Shown here: positions 1 to 8,936 of the stretch, piece after piece
Layout of the letters: each line of letters starts with the position of its first letter
Numbering within the stretch: the stretch's first letter is position 1
Assembly (NCBI GenBank): GCA_964386385.1
Contig: CAYLRN010000002.1
Location: 186,001-250,000 of the forward strand
Reading direction: 5' to 3'
Source: RUG572 sp964386385
GTDB lineage: Bacteria; Verrucomicrobiota; Kiritimatiellia; RFP12; UBA1067
Length of the DNA: 64,000 nucleotides
Notes under the pieces: generated by a model
Told to the model about the DNA's origin: nothing
What the model saw: only the letters and a program-made list of their open reading frames with translations
The model's database searches: none
Translations under genes and position numbers: made by a program

Positions 1-1420
1 GGTACGCGACCGCGCAGTAGCCGAAGACGATGCAGTAGCCGGCGGGCTTGCCGGTGTAGCCAATGAACTCCATCGCGGGGCGGGCGAACTTGGCGCCGGC
101 GGCGAGGAGGTCCTTCGTCATCTCGACTTCGCGGCCGTCGACGACCGTGCTGCCGGCGGCGTAGGTGAAGAGCGCGCCCGCGCACTTGTTGACGAGGAAG
201 CTGCCGCAGCCGGCGGCGAACTGCGCGATGCCGGTCAGGGTGCCGATAGTCGACTTGGGGAACATGTCGCCGACGACGGAGTAGACGTTGGCGCTCCACG
301 CCTGGTGTCCGGCGCAGGCGAGGCCGATGAGGACGGCGGGCCACCAGGCGCTGAACGCGCCGAGCGGCTGGGCGCCGAGGGCTAGGAGCGGGAAGCAGGC
401 GAAGATGAACATTGCGACCATGCGCCCCTCGTAGGCGTTCATTCCGCGCCTGTCGACCATGTACGTGGGGATCTTGCAGAGGTAGATCGAGGCGAACGTC
501 ACGATGGCGTAGAGCGTGAAGATGAGGGCCATGCCCATGCCGTCGGAGCTCTTGTAGCCGAACTGGTCGGAGAGGTAGCCGGGCGTCCAGAAGAGGAAGA
601 ACCACCACACGCCGTCGGTGAGGAAGCGTCCGAGGACGAGCGCCCACGTCTGGCGCAGGGTGAACGCCTTGAGAAGGCTGATGCGCGGGCCGTCGCCGGA
701 CGCGGCGGGCTTCTTCGCGTCGCCCGAATCGTCGTCTGACGCGATGTATTCGAGTTCGGCTGCGTTCACGCGCCTGTTCTCGTGCGCGGGCTTGTAGAGC
801 CACACCCAGAAGCCCATCCACACGAAGCCGAGCGCGCCGATGATGATGAAGGACATCTCCCAGCCGCAGTACTTCGCGATGAGCGGAATGGAAAGGGGCG
901 CCGCGAGCGCGCCGACGGACGAGCCGGAGTTGAAGATCGAAGTCGCGAACGCGCGGTCCTTCTTGGGGAAGTATTCCGCCGTGACCTTGATCGCGGCCGG
1001 GAAGTTGCCGGCCTCTCCGAGGGCCAGCACGGCGCGGCAGGCGAGGAAGAGCCACACGGAAGTCGTCACGCCCATCATGCCCAGGAAGCCGACGGCCTTG
1101 AGCGCGGAAGTCCCCACGCCGCAGAGCGCGTGCAGGCAGGCGCCGAGCGACCAGATGAAGATCGCCCAGAGGTAGCCCTTCTTCGTGCCGAGCCTGTCGA
1201 TGAACTTGCCGGCGAAGAGGTTGCATATCGCGTAGACGATCGAGAAAACGGCGGTGATCGTGCCGTAGTCGTTGTCCGACCATCCGAACACCGGCGCTAT
1301 GAAGTCCTTGTACGTCAGCGAAAGCACCTGCCGGTCGAGGTAGTTCACCGTCGTCGCGGCGAAGAGCATTGCGCATATCACCCAGCGGAAGCTGGTCATC
1401 TTCGTCTTCGTGTCGTTCAT
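1..1420 (-). CDS. MFS sugar-acid (hexuronate-type) transporter, 3' end cut by window edge
   Basis: Reading leftward from the ATG at 1420 gives an uninterrupted frame to base 1, so the C-terminus is missing. The protein starts MNDTKTKMTSFRWVI and has the NYLDRQVLSL segment at the end of TM1 and the DRLGTKKGY loop between TM2 and TM3, typical of the ExuT/anion:cation symporter branch of the major facilitator superfamily. At least ten hydrophobic segments are visible. It should import a sugar acid or related anion by proton symport at the inner membrane. The ATG overlaps the stop of the upstream DtxR-like gene (ATGA), so the two are translationally coupled and belong to the rhamnulokinase operon. 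The substrate cannot be read from sequence. Confidence 0.85.
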   Translation of the reverse strand, partial: MNDTKTKMTSFRWVICAMLFAATTVNYLDRQVLSLTYKDFIAPVFGWSDNDYGTITAVFSIVYAICNLFAGKFIDRLGTKKGYLWAIFIWSLGACLHALCGVGTSALKAVGFLGMMGVTTSVWLFLACRAVLALGEAGNFPAAIKVTAEYFPKKDRAFATSIFNSGSSVGALAAPLSIPLIAKYCGWEMSFIIIGALGFVWMGFWVWLYKPAHENRRVNAAELEYIASDDDSGDAKKPAASGDGPRISLLKAFTLRQTWALVLGRFLTDGVWWFFLFWTPGYLSDQFGYKSSDGMGMALIFTLYAIVTFASIYLCKIPTYMVDRRGMNAYEGRMVAMFIFACFPLLALGAQPLGAFSAWWPAVLIGLACAGHQAWSANVYSVVGDMFPKSTIGTLTGIAQFAAGCGSFLVNKCAGALFTYAAGSTVVDGREVEMTKDLLAAGAKFARPAMEFIGYTGKPAGYCIVFGYCAVAY

Positions 1421-1788
1421 TTCGACGCTCCTTGCTTCTTTAGAAAATCCTTGATCCTGTCCATTGTCTGCGCGCTGAGGACGTGCTCCATCCGGCAGGC
1501 GTCCTCGTTTGCGGTCTCGTCCGAGACGCCGAGGCGGACGAGGAACTCCTTGAGGGTCTTGTGGCGCGAGAGGACGCCGCTTGCGATGCGGCGCCCCTTC
1601 GCGGTCAGCTCGATGTCCCCGTACGGCTCCTGCGTGACGAGCTCCAGCTTCTTGAGTTCTGAAATGGCCTTCACCACGCTGGGCATCTTCACGTCCAGGG
1701 CCTGCGCGACATCGCGCACGCGCGCCGCGCCGGTCGTCTCGATCAGCACGTAGATTTCCTCGATGTAGTCTTCAAGCGATTGGGTCAT
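1417..1788 (-). CDS. DtxR/MntR-family metal-dependent transcriptional regulator
   Basis: A 123-residue protein with an N-terminal winged helix (about residues 1-65; the helix containing DVKMPSVVKAISELKKLELV fits the DNA-recognition region). The following segment, with the NEDACRMEHVLS motif (about 94-105), matches the metal-binding/dimerisation helix of MntR/IdeR proteins, where Glu, Cys and His bind Mn or Fe. It is shorter than IdeR and lacks the SH3 domain, as MntR does. It lies 48 nt after rhamnulokinase and overlaps the MFS gene by 4 nt. A metal regulator within a sugar operon is unexpected; it may have been adapted to another effector or may control the transporter next to it. Confidence 0.8.
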   Translation of the reverse strand: MTQSLEDYIEEIYVLIETTGAARVRDVAQALDVKMPSVVKAISELKKLELVTQEPYGDIELTAKGRRIASGVLSRHKTLKEFLVRLGVSDETANEDACRMEHVLSAQTMDRIKDFLKKQGASK

Positions 1789-1836
1789 GGAGATGCCTTT
1801 CGTGAGGATGCGTTGTCGTTTCCATGCGGAGGGCGA

Positions 1837-3348
1837 TCAGACGGCCATGACGTCGAAGCTGCGGCGGATGGCGGCGCGCGCGTCGGCGAGGTCGCGGCAT
1901 TCGCCGGCGGCGATGAACTGGACGACGAGGTTTCCGATGGCCGTGCCCTCCGTGGGGCCGGCGAAGACCTCAAGACCCGTCGCGGCGCGCGTGAGCGCGT
2001 TCAGGTAGCCGTCCTTCGACCCGCCGCCGACGACGTTTACGGAGGTGTACGCCTTTCCGGTCAGCTTCGAGAGGTTGGCGATCGCGTCGGCGTAGCACTT
2101 CGCGAGCGACTGGTAGACGCACTGCATCAGCTCGCCCACGGTCGCGGGCTTCACGTCGGCCGCGGCGACGACCTCGGCGATCATCGAGGCGGGCGAGAGG
2201 AAGCGCGCGTCGTTCGCGTCGACGCGCCCGGCGAACGCGGCCGCCCCGCGCGCGGCCGTCTCCAGGTCGTTGAAGGAGTACGCCCTGCCCTTCTCGTAGT
2301 CCGAGAGCGTCCATTCCGCCTTCGCGCCCTTGCCCTCGACGTACTCGACGCCGTTGAGCTCGCGGCGGATGGACTGGATCATCCAGAGTCCCATGATGTT
2401 CTTGAGGTAGCGGAAGCGACGCCAGGCGCCGCCCTCGTTCGTGAAGTTGGCGGACTGCGATTCCGGCGTCGTGATCGGCTCCGGGTTCTCGACGCCGAGG
2501 AGCGACCAGGTGCCGGAGGAGATGTAGACCGCGCTGTCGTCGCGGGCGGGGACGGCGAGGAAGGCGGAGCCGGTGTCGTGCGTCGCCGGCAGGACGACCT
2601 GCGCGTCGAAGCCGACTTCCGCCCGGACGGCGGGCGTGAGGCCGCCGAGGACGGTTCCCGGCATCCTGAGCTCTCCGAAGATGCGGCGCGGAAGGCCGAG
2701 GCGTTCGATGAGGTCGTAGTCCCAGTCCCCGGCGCGCGCGTCGAGCAGATTCGTGGTGGAGGCGTTCGTGTATTCGTTCGCGATCTTCCCGCAGAGCATG
2801 AAGTTAAGGTACTCCGGGACCATGAGGAAGTGGGCGGCCCTCTCCAGCTGCTCCGGGCGTTCGCGCCTGAGGGCGGCGAGCTGGTAGATGGTGTTGAAGG
2901 GCTGCTTCTGGATGCCGGTGCGGGCGTAGAGTTCGGAAAGCGGAATCGCCTCGGCGACGGCGGCGTCCATGCCCTGCGTCCGCGCGTCGCGGTAGGCGAC
3001 CATGTCGGAACATGGGGCGAGGGATTCGTCGAGGAGGATGAAGTCGACGCCCCAGGTGTCGATGCCGATGGTGGAGGGGATTTTGCCGGCCGCCCTGCAG
3101 GCGGCGATGCCGGCGACGACGCTTCTGGCGAGCGCGTCGACGTCCCAGCAGTCGTGTCCGCCCTTGCGGATTTGGGAGTTGTCGAAGCGGTAGACCTCTT
3201 CGAGGGCCATCTTTCCGTCTTCGATGTGTCCGAGGATGTGGCGGCCGGAGGAGGCTCCGATGTCGATTGCGAGATGGTAGTTCATTGTTGGCTGGGGGTT
3301 TTGCGGTTGGGGGCGTCCGACGATGGGGGCGTCCGTTGGATCGTTCAT
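1837..3348 (-). CDS. rhaB: rhamnulokinase (FGGY carbohydrate kinase)
   Basis: Phosphorylates L-rhamnulose to L-rhamnulose 1-phosphate in the cytoplasm. The N-terminal nucleotide-binding motif DIGASSGR, the GIDTWGVDF segment and the C-terminal VNVVGGGSKDGYLN segment are typical of RhaB within the FGGY family. The start at 3348 has a strong GGAGG site 7 nt upstream and overlaps the preceding stop (ATGA), giving 503 residues. An alternative ATG at 3285 (482 residues, MNYHLAIDIG) matches the family's usual N-terminus but has no ribosome site, so a 21-residue proline-rich extension is possible. No isomerase or aldolase is visible in the window, so the rest of the rhamnose pathway is elsewhere. Confidence 0.88.
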   Translation of the reverse strand: MNDPTDAPIVGRPQPQNPQPTMNYHLAIDIGASSGRHILGHIEDGKMALEEVYRFDNSQIRKGGHDCWDVDALARSVVAGIAACRAAGKIPSTIGIDTWGVDFILLDESLAPCSDMVAYRDARTQGMDAAVAEAIPLSELYARTGIQKQPFNTIYQLAALRRERPEQLERAAHFLMVPEYLNFMLCGKIANEYTNASTTNLLDARAGDWDYDLIERLGLPRRIFGELRMPGTVLGGLTPAVRAEVGFDAQVVLPATHDTGSAFLAVPARDDSAVYISSGTWSLLGVENPEPITTPESQSANFTNEGGAWRRFRYLKNIMGLWMIQSIRRELNGVEYVEGKGAKAEWTLSDYEKGRAYSFNDLETAARGAAAFAGRVDANDARFLSPASMIAEVVAAADVKPATVGELMQCVYQSLAKCYADAIANLSKLTGKAYTSVNVVGGGSKDGYLNALTRAATGLEVFAGPTEGTAIGNLVVQFIAAGECRDLADARAAIRRSFDVMAV

Positions 3349-4211
3349 GAGCGTCCCTCCGGGGCGAAGGAGCGCAGGATTGCCGGCGTGACGTCGACGA
3401 GCGACTTCACATGGGCGCGGATTTCGGCCTCCCGGGGGCCGAACGCGATGAAGGGGACGGGGTTGCGGGTGTGCCCGCGCTCGCCCATGTCCTCGACGTT
3501 GCCGTGGTCGGCGGTCATGAGCAGGGTGATGCCGGCGGCCTCGGTGAAGCGGAGGAGGGTGGCGAGGAAGCGGTCGTAGAGGCGGAGGACGCCGCAGGCG
3601 CGCGAGTAGTCCATGGAATGCCCGGCGACGTCGGTCTGGAAGAACTCGTAGAGGGTGAAGTCGTGGGCGCGGGCGATGGCGAAGAGATGCTCGGCGGCGT
3701 CCTCCGGCTCGATCGTCGGGATGTCCGGGAAGCGGTCCTGTATCGTCTCCCGCGTGAGGTCCTGCATCACGGCCTGGTCGTCGGCCAGGTCGTCGGTGAA
3801 GGAAATCGCCTCCGGCGCGGTGAGGGCCATGACGGTCGTCACGGACTTGAAGCGCCGGGCCTCGATCTCCTCTGGCGTGTCCACCAGAAAGGCGTCGGCG
3901 AACCTGACGGCGAGGCCGCGCGCCCTGAGCTCGGTGAAGACGTTCCTCTCCCGTATCTTCCGGCGCAGGGACGGGCCGGGGAAGCCCTCGCAGTGGCGGC
4001 CCATGAAGACGGGCGCGTTGACGCCGGTGAACATGGTGGCCTGTCCCGTGGCGGACTGCGGAAGGCCGGGGACGCCGAGGCACGCGTCGATCGGGACGGA
4101 GTGCCCGGCGATGAGGCCGCACAGCGCCGGACACACCTCCGGATTGACGGGGTTGTCCGGCGCCGGTTCGCGAAGGCCGACGCCGTCGATGAAGAGGAAG
4201 ACGACTTTCAC
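3345..4211 (-). CDS. alkaline-phosphatase-superfamily metalloenzyme (phosphomutase-like)
   Basis: A 288-residue protein of the metalloenzyme fold shared by alkaline phosphatase, phosphopentomutase and cofactor-independent phosphoglycerate mutase. The first metal-binding Asp lies in VVFLFIDGVG (residues 3-12), a Ser/Thr-rich SATGQATMFTG segment supplies the likely nucleophile, and TADHGNVEDMG near residue 235 carries the metal-binding Asp and His. It is much shorter than true iPGM. The start lies 7 nt after the upstream gene and the stop overlaps rhaB, so it is an operon member. A role handling a phosphorylated sugar is inference; the substrate is unknown. Confidence 0.7.
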   Translation of the reverse strand: MKVVFLFIDGVGLREPAPDNPVNPEVCPALCGLIAGHSVPIDACLGVPGLPQSATGQATMFTGVNAPVFMGRHCEGFPGPSLRRKIRERNVFTELRARGLAVRFADAFLVDTPEEIEARRFKSVTTVMALTAPEAISFTDDLADDQAVMQDLTRETIQDRFPDIPTIEPEDAAEHLFAIARAHDFTLYEFFQTDVAGHSMDYSRACGVLRLYDRFLATLLRFTEAAGITLLMTADHGNVEDMGERGHTRNPVPFIAFGPREAEIRAHVKSLVDVTPAILRSFAPEGRS

Positions 4212-4218
4212 GAACGGA

Positions 4219-5166
4219 CTACTTCGCTTTCTCCTTGGAACCCGCCGCGGGGACCGGCGGCACGGGGAGGTTCGCGTCCTTCATCTCCTTCTCGATGGCC
4301 TCGAGGGACTTCCTGTCTTCGCGCGCCTTTTCGCGCGCCGTCGCAAAGAGTCCCTTCGCCTCGGACAGGTACTTCGCGGCGGCCTCGGCGTCGCCGATCT
4401 CCTTCGACATGTTCGCGCATCGCATGAAGTTGCGCGCGGCGACCCACTCGCGGGAGTAGAGAAGCCCCGTCGTCGGGTCGCAGTCCTCGAAGTCCTTCTG
4501 CTCGTCGGACATCATGAACTCGCCGAAGACGAGAAGCTGCCTTATGGCCTCCTTCTTGTCGCCGGCCTCCATCGCCTTGTGGGCGCGGAGCTTCGCGGCC
4601 GTACCCTTGCACCAGCCTGGCGAGCGGCCGGCGACGCCGCCGTTTTCCAGAAGCGCCACCGCCCCGTCGAAGTCGCCGACGAGGAAGAGGCCGTCGAGGC
4701 TGCGCTCGCGCAGGGAGTTCTCCGCGGACTTCGAGAGGACGCCCATGCCCAGGAGCTCCTTCGAGAACGCAAGCAGCTCCTTCAGGCGCGCGGCGTCCGG
4801 GGCCTTCGCGCCGCCGTCGCCCGCGAAGCGGATGAACTGGTCCTCCGTCAGCTGTCCGACGGCGTCGTAGGGCACGCGCGTGAGCATCCCGCAGCGGAGC
4901 GTCCAGAACTTCCACGGCGACTGCGCGCTCTCCGGTCTGCCCTCGAACCAGACGCGGAACGACCTCTCGGAGGCGAGGGCGCGAAGGCGGGAGAGAACCT
5001 TGTCCGGACTTGAGGTGCGGAGTTCCTTGCCCGCGTCCTTGCGCCTCTGCCTCGCGTCCTTGTCCGTGTCACGATGCGTCCAGCTCCAGTTCACGCCCCA
5101 CGCGCACAGCGCGGCGACGGCCAGGGCGGACAGCGATGCCGCTAAAATGGTCGACTTGCCGTTCAT
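4219..5166 (-). CDS. membrane-anchored helical-repeat protein of unknown function
   Basis: First gene of the leftward sugar operon. The ATG at 5166 follows AGGAGAACCAA, a good ribosome site; an in-frame extension to 5304 would run through the promoter and is rejected. The 315-residue protein starts with a single hydrophobic segment (about residues 7-24) and then a charged, Ala/Leu/Lys/Glu-rich helical body resembling degenerate TPR units (for example the DGLFLVGDFDGAVALLENG stretch). The tail is proline-rich and ends in lysines. It is probably exported and anchored in the inner membrane. No family was recognised. Confidence 0.6.
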   Translation of the reverse strand: MNGKSTILAASLSALAVAALCAWGVNWSWTHRDTDKDARQRRKDAGKELRTSSPDKVLSRLRALASERSFRVWFEGRPESAQSPWKFWTLRCGMLTRVPYDAVGQLTEDQFIRFAGDGGAKAPDAARLKELLAFSKELLGMGVLSKSAENSLRERSLDGLFLVGDFDGAVALLENGGVAGRSPGWCKGTAAKLRAHKAMEAGDKKEAIRQLLVFGEFMMSDEQKDFEDCDPTTGLLYSREWVAARNFMRCANMSKEIGDAEAAAKYLSEAKGLFATAREKAREDRKSLEAIEKEMKDANLPVPPVPAAGSKEKAK

Positions 5167-5194
5167 TTGGTTCTCCTTGAAATTCAATGGCGTG

Positions 5195-5224
5195 ATTATA
5201 TCAACGAAATGGGATTTGACGCAA
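5195..5224 (-). promoter_or_regulatory. promoter of the leftward rhamnulokinase operon
   Basis: On the minus strand the -10 box is TATAAT (5195-5200) and the best -35 is TTGCGT (5219-5224) with an 18-nt spacer. The predicted start falls near 5188, about 22 nt before the ATG at 5166, leaving room for its ribosome site. The -35 overlaps that of the divergent hom promoter, so the two operons may compete for polymerase or share a regulator. Confidence 0.6.
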
Positions 5225-5244
5225 GGGATTTCATTCTGTATCAT
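5216..5244 (+). promoter_or_regulatory. promoter of hom
   Basis: TTGACG (5216-5221), a 17-nt spacer and TATCAT (5239-5244) form a near-consensus sigma70-type promoter. The predicted start is near 5251, giving a leader of about 53 nt. Confidence 0.7.
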
Positions 5245-5303
5245 ATTGCCATTCGCGGCGCGGCAGAGGATCCGCCGCCCGCAACAGGAAGAAGCGAAGG
5301 ACA

Positions 5304-6614
5304 ATGGAAAGCATGAAACAAGTCGGAGTTGGCATTCTTGGATTCGGGACCGTGGGCGCGGGCGTGGCCGACGGCCTCCTGCGCAACCGCAAGGTGATGG
5401 CGGAGCGCCTGGGCGTGGACGTCGCGCTGCGGAAGATCGCGGACCTCGACATCACGACGGACCGCGGCGTCCCAGTGGACCCGGACGTGCTGACAACGGA
5501 CGCCCAGGCGGTCATCTCCGACCCCGACGTGCGCATCGTCGTCGAGACGATCGGCGGCACGGGCATCGCCAGGACGTTCGTCCTCGCCGCGCTCAACGCC
5601 GGCAAGGCCGTCGTGACGGCCAACAAGAAGCTCCTCGCCGAACACGGCCGGGAGATCTTCGACACTGCCGCCAGGAACGGCGTCGACGTCTACTTCGGCG
5701 CTTCCGTCGGCGGCGGCATCCCGATCATCCGCGCGCTGCGCGAAGGCCTCGCCGGCAACGAGATCCAGCAGATCCACGGCATCCTCAACGGCACGTGCAA
5801 CTACATCCTCACGCGCATGGAGAACGAGGGCAAGGCGTTCGCCGAGGTGCTGGCGGACGCGCAGAAGCTCGGCTACGCCGAGGCGAACCCGTCGCTCGAC
5901 ATAGACGGCTTCGACACCGCGCACAAGGCCTGCATCCTCTGCGCCCTCGCCTACGGCTTCCAGCCGTCGCTCGACCAGGTGCAGGTCGAGGGCATCCGCA
6001 GCCTCTCCGGCCTCGACGTCAGGTACGCGGCCGACTTCGGCTACCGGATCAAGCTCCTGGCCGTCGTCGCCCGCCACGGCGAGGAGGTGGAGGTGGGCGT
6101 CCACCCGACGCTCGTGCCGACGGACCACATGCTCTCCTCCGTGAACGGAGTCTTCAACGCCGCCATGGTGCGCGGCGACATGGTGGGCGACACCATGTTC
6201 TACGGCCGCGGCGCCGGCCGCCTCCCCACCGCCTCCACCGTCGTCGGCGACATCGGCGACATCGCCCGCAACATCGCCCACGGCGAAGTCCGCTACGCGC
6301 GCGCCGTGCCGACGTACGGCGAGGGCGTCACGCGCCTCCGTGCCCCAGGAGACATCGTCAGCCGCTTCTACCTGCGCTTCAACGTCCTGGACAAGGCGGG
6401 CAGCTTCGGCCGCATAGCCTCGATTCTCGGCAGCAACGGGGTCTCCATCTCCGCCGCCGCGCAGAAGACCGCCGAAGGGGCCGACACCGGCTTCGCGCCC
6501 GTCGTCGTCCTCACCCATCCCGCCCCCGCCAGGGCCATCGACGCCGCCCTGCGCGAGATCGACGAACTGGGCGGAATCGTGGGCGAAAACCCGGTCAAAT
6601 TGAGAATGCTCTGA
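5304..6614 (+). CDS. hom: homoserine dehydrogenase
   Basis: Reduces L-aspartate 4-semialdehyde to L-homoserine with NAD(P)H, in the threonine/methionine branch of the aspartate pathway. The Rossmann motif GILGFGTVGAG is at residues 10-20, TANKKLLAEHG follows, and GGGIPIIRALREGL and GILNGTCNYILTRM are family signatures. The LDIDGFDTAHK stretch carries substrate-binding acids and the catalytic Lys. The C-terminal 85 residues (from RFNVLDKAGSFGRIASIL) form an ACT domain, so allosteric feedback, classically by threonine, is likely. The 436-residue length is standard for the monofunctional enzyme. ATG 5304 is preceded by GAAGGACA. The preceding pathway enzyme, asd, is at 14.5-15.6 kb. Confidence 0.95.
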   Translation: MESMKQVGVGILGFGTVGAGVADGLLRNRKVMAERLGVDVALRKIADLDITTDRGVPVDPDVLTTDAQAVISDPDVRIVVETIGGTGIARTFVLAALNAGKAVVTANKKLLAEHGREIFDTAARNGVDVYFGASVGGGIPIIRALREGLAGNEIQQIHGILNGTCNYILTRMENEGKAFAEVLADAQKLGYAEANPSLDIDGFDTAHKACILCALAYGFQPSLDQVQVEGIRSLSGLDVRYAADFGYRIKLLAVVARHGEEVEVGVHPTLVPTDHMLSSVNGVFNAAMVRGDMVGDTMFYGRGAGRLPTASTVVGDIGDIARNIAHGEVRYARAVPTYGEGVTRLRAPGDIVSRFYLRFNVLDKAGSFGRIASILGSNGVSISAAAQKTAEGADTGFAPVVVLTHPAPARAIDAALREIDELGGIVGENPVKLRML

Positions 6615-6630
6615 AATCCTCAATTCCCTC

Positions 6631-6659
6631 TTGATTTTCGCGCAGTAAAACAGTAAAAT
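6631..6659 (+). promoter_or_regulatory. promoter of fusA
   Basis: TTGATT (6631-6636), 17-nt spacer, TAAAAT (6654-6659). It lies just after hom and would start transcription near 6666, about 30 nt before the EF-G start. Confidence 0.6.
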
Positions 6660-6696
6660 TCTAACTCTATTTCAAAGCAACAGGAGTTGAAGGAAG

Positions 6697-8799
6697 ATGG
6701 CAGCAAAGGTGTTTCCGCTTGACCATGTGCGCAATTTCGGCATCATGGCCCACATCGACGGCGGCAAGACGACGACGTCCGAACGCATTCTGTTCTATTC
6801 GGGCAAGAACTACAAGATCGGCGAGGTGCACGACGGCGCCGCGACGATGGACTTCATGGTGCAGGAGCAGGAGCGCGGCATCACGATCCAGTCCGCCGCC
6901 ACGTGCGTCATGTGGGGCAACTACCGCCTCTCCCTGATCGACACCCCCGGACATGTGGACTTCACGGCCGAAGTCGAGCGCTCCCTCCGCGTCCTTGACG
7001 GCGCCGTCGCGCTCTACTGCGCCGTCGGCGGCGTCCAGCCCCAGTCCGAGCAGGTGTGGCGCCAGTCCGAGAAGTACAAGGTGCCGAAGATCGCGTTCGT
7101 CAACAAGATGGACCGCGTCGGCGCGAACTTCTTCTCCGTGATGGACCAGATGAAGTCCCAGCTCAACGCGAACCCGGTGCCGGTCGTGATTCCGATCGGC
7201 GCGGGCGAGACGTTCAGCGGCATCATCGACCTCGTGAAGATGAAAGCCCTCCGCTACGACATGAAGACCCTCGGCAAGACGGTCACGGAGGAGGAGATCC
7301 CCGAGGACATGAAGGCGAAGGCGGAGGAATTCCGCCAGAAGATGATCGAGTCCGCCGCCGAGCAGGACGAAGAGCTGATGAACAAGTTCTTCGAGGAAGG
7401 CACGCTTTCCGAGGCCGACATCAAGAAGGGCCTCCGCAAGGGCTGCATCGCCCGCGCCATCACGCCCGCCTTCTGCGGCTCCGCGTTCAAGGACAAGGGA
7501 GTCCAGCAGCTCCTCGACGGCGTCGTCGACTTCCTGCCGTCCCCGCTCGACGCGGGCGCGGCCGTCTCCGCCGACGACCCCAGCCAGAAGCGCGAACCGT
7601 CCGACAACGACCCGTTCTGCGGACTGGCGTTCAAGATCATGAACGACCCGCGCTCCGGCGGCAAGATCACGTTCGTGCGCATCTACTCCGGCATCCTGAA
7701 GCTCGGCGCCGCCCTGCTAGACTCGACGATCGACCGCGAGCAGCGCATCAGCCGTCTCTTCCGCATGCACGCCAACCACCAGGAGCCGCTCGACGAGGCG
7801 CGCGCCGGCGACATCGTGGCCTGCGTCGGCCTCACCGAGACGCGCACGGGCGACACGCTCTGCGACCCCGAGAACAAGATCACCCTCGAATCCATCGACT
7901 TCCCGGCCCCCGTCATCTCCGTCGCCGTCAAGCCGAAGAGCCGCGGCGACAACGAGAAGCTCGGCGTCGCGCTCCACGCGCTCGCCATGGAAGACCCGAC
8001 GTTCGTCGTTTCCTTCGACCAGGAGACGTCCGAGACGATCATCGCCGGCATGGGCGAACTCTACCTCGACATCATCGTGGACCGCCTGAAGCGCGAGTTC
8101 AAGGTCGAGTGCGACGTCGGCGCCCCGCAGGTCGCCTACCGCGAGACGATCCAGCAGTCCGTCGAGAACGAGTACAAGCACGTCAAGCAGTCCGGCGGAC
8201 GCGGCCAGTACGCCCACGTCTGTCTGCGCATCGAGCCGCAGGAGCCCGGCAAGGAATTCGAGTTCATCAACGAGGTCAAGGGCGGCGTCATTCCGACGGA
8301 GTACATCCCGGCGGTCGAAAAGGGCGTCCGCAAGGCCCTCGAGGCCGGTCCGCTCGCCGGATTCCCGGTGGTGAACGTCAAGGCGACGGTCTACTTCGGC
8401 TCCTACCACGAAGTCGACTCGAACGAATTCGCGTTCATCGAGTGCGCCCGCCAGTGCTTCAAGCAGGGCTTCCTCAAGGCGAAGCCGCAGCTGCTCGAGC
8501 CGATGATGGACGTCGAAGTCGTGGTGCCGGAACAGTACATGGGCGCCGCCAACGGCTCCATCAACCAGCGTCGCGGCCGCGTAGAGGGCATGGACGACCG
8601 CGGCGGCGTGAAGCTGATCAAGGCGACGGTCCCGCTGGGCGAAATGTTCGGCTACTCCAACGCCATCCGCACGGTAACGCAGGGCCGCGGCACGTTCACG
8701 ATGATCTTCAAGCAGTACGAGCCGGTTCCGGCGTCGATCTCCAAGCAGGTCATCGAGAAGCGCATCAAGGAGGGCAAGGTCCGTCCGAGCGCCGACTAA
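6697..8799 (+). CDS. fusA: translation elongation factor G
   Basis: GTPase that drives ribosomal translocation. At 700 residues it is full length: G domain with G1 AHIDGGKTT (residues 18-26), G2 with RGITIQSAAT, G3 DTPGH, G4 NKMD and G5 GSAFKDKG, then domains II-V ending in the FTMIFKQYEPVP segment. Most bacterial EF-Gs read AHIDAGKTT; here residue 22 is Gly. The start follows AGGAGTTGAAGGAAG. The gene stands alone with its own promoter and terminator, not in a str operon with rpsL, rpsG and tuf, so a paralogue elsewhere is possible. Domain integrity argues for a functional translocase. Confidence 0.95.
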   Translation: MAAKVFPLDHVRNFGIMAHIDGGKTTTSERILFYSGKNYKIGEVHDGAATMDFMVQEQERGITIQSAATCVMWGNYRLSLIDTPGHVDFTAEVERSLRVLDGAVALYCAVGGVQPQSEQVWRQSEKYKVPKIAFVNKMDRVGANFFSVMDQMKSQLNANPVPVVIPIGAGETFSGIIDLVKMKALRYDMKTLGKTVTEEEIPEDMKAKAEEFRQKMIESAAEQDEELMNKFFEEGTLSEADIKKGLRKGCIARAITPAFCGSAFKDKGVQQLLDGVVDFLPSPLDAGAAVSADDPSQKREPSDNDPFCGLAFKIMNDPRSGGKITFVRIYSGILKLGAALLDSTIDREQRISRLFRMHANHQEPLDEARAGDIVACVGLTETRTGDTLCDPENKITLESIDFPAPVISVAVKPKSRGDNEKLGVALHALAMEDPTFVVSFDQETSETIIAGMGELYLDIIVDRLKREFKVECDVGAPQVAYRETIQQSVENEYKHVKQSGGRGQYAHVCLRIEPQEPGKEFEFINEVKGGVIPTEYIPAVEKGVRKALEAGPLAGFPVVNVKATVYFGSYHEVDSNEFAFIECARQCFKQGFLKAKPQLLEPMMDVEVVVPEQYMGAANGSINQRRGRVEGMDDRGGVKLIKATVPLGEMFGYSNAIRTVTQGRGTFTMIFKQYEPVPASISKQVIEKRIKEGKVRPSAD

Positions 8800-8820
8800 G
8801 GCGCGCGAGCGACAGCCTTC

Positions 8821-8864
8821 TCCAAAAGGGCGTTCCGCGAGTTTTCGCGGAGCGCCCTTTTGGA
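8821..8864 (+). terminator. hairpin terminator after fusA
   Basis: Twenty-base arms (8821-8840 and 8845-8864) pair throughout except for one G-T wobble around a GTTT loop. The stem flanks are A-rich on the 5' side and T-rich on the 3' side, giving a bidirectional-looking terminator 21 nt after the stop. Confidence 0.8.
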
Positions 8865-8928
8865 TTAAGTGATTAAGTAGTTAAGTGGTTAAGCGCTTAA
8901 GGGGTTAGGGGGTTAAGTGTTTAAGGGG
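8865..8928. repeat. 8-bp-periodic TTAAGTNN tandem array
   Basis: Eight consecutive 8-bp units begin TTAAG or TTAGG: TTAAGTGA, TTAAGTAG, TTAAGTGG, TTAAGCGC, TTAAGGGG, TTAGGGGG, TTAAGTGT, TTAAGGGG. Positions 1-5 are almost invariant and the last two vary. Similar arrays occur at 40833, 41145 (inverted) and 62115. Function unknown. Confidence 0.8.
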
Positions 8929-8936
8929 TCAAACTG

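Noticed and set aside
1780..3579. 599-residue open frame on the plus strand
   Set aside because: Antisense to rhamnulokinase; Arg/Gly/Val-rich composition without any domain, a by-product of high GC. The same applies to long plus-strand frames at 55773-57233, 57270-59450, 10670-12406, 14563-16995 and 18070-19620.
1837..4134. 765-residue frame joining rhaB to upstream sequence
   Set aside because: The first 260 residues are an off-frame reading of the phosphomutase-like gene (Arg/Pro-rich); rhaB proper begins at 3348 or 3285.
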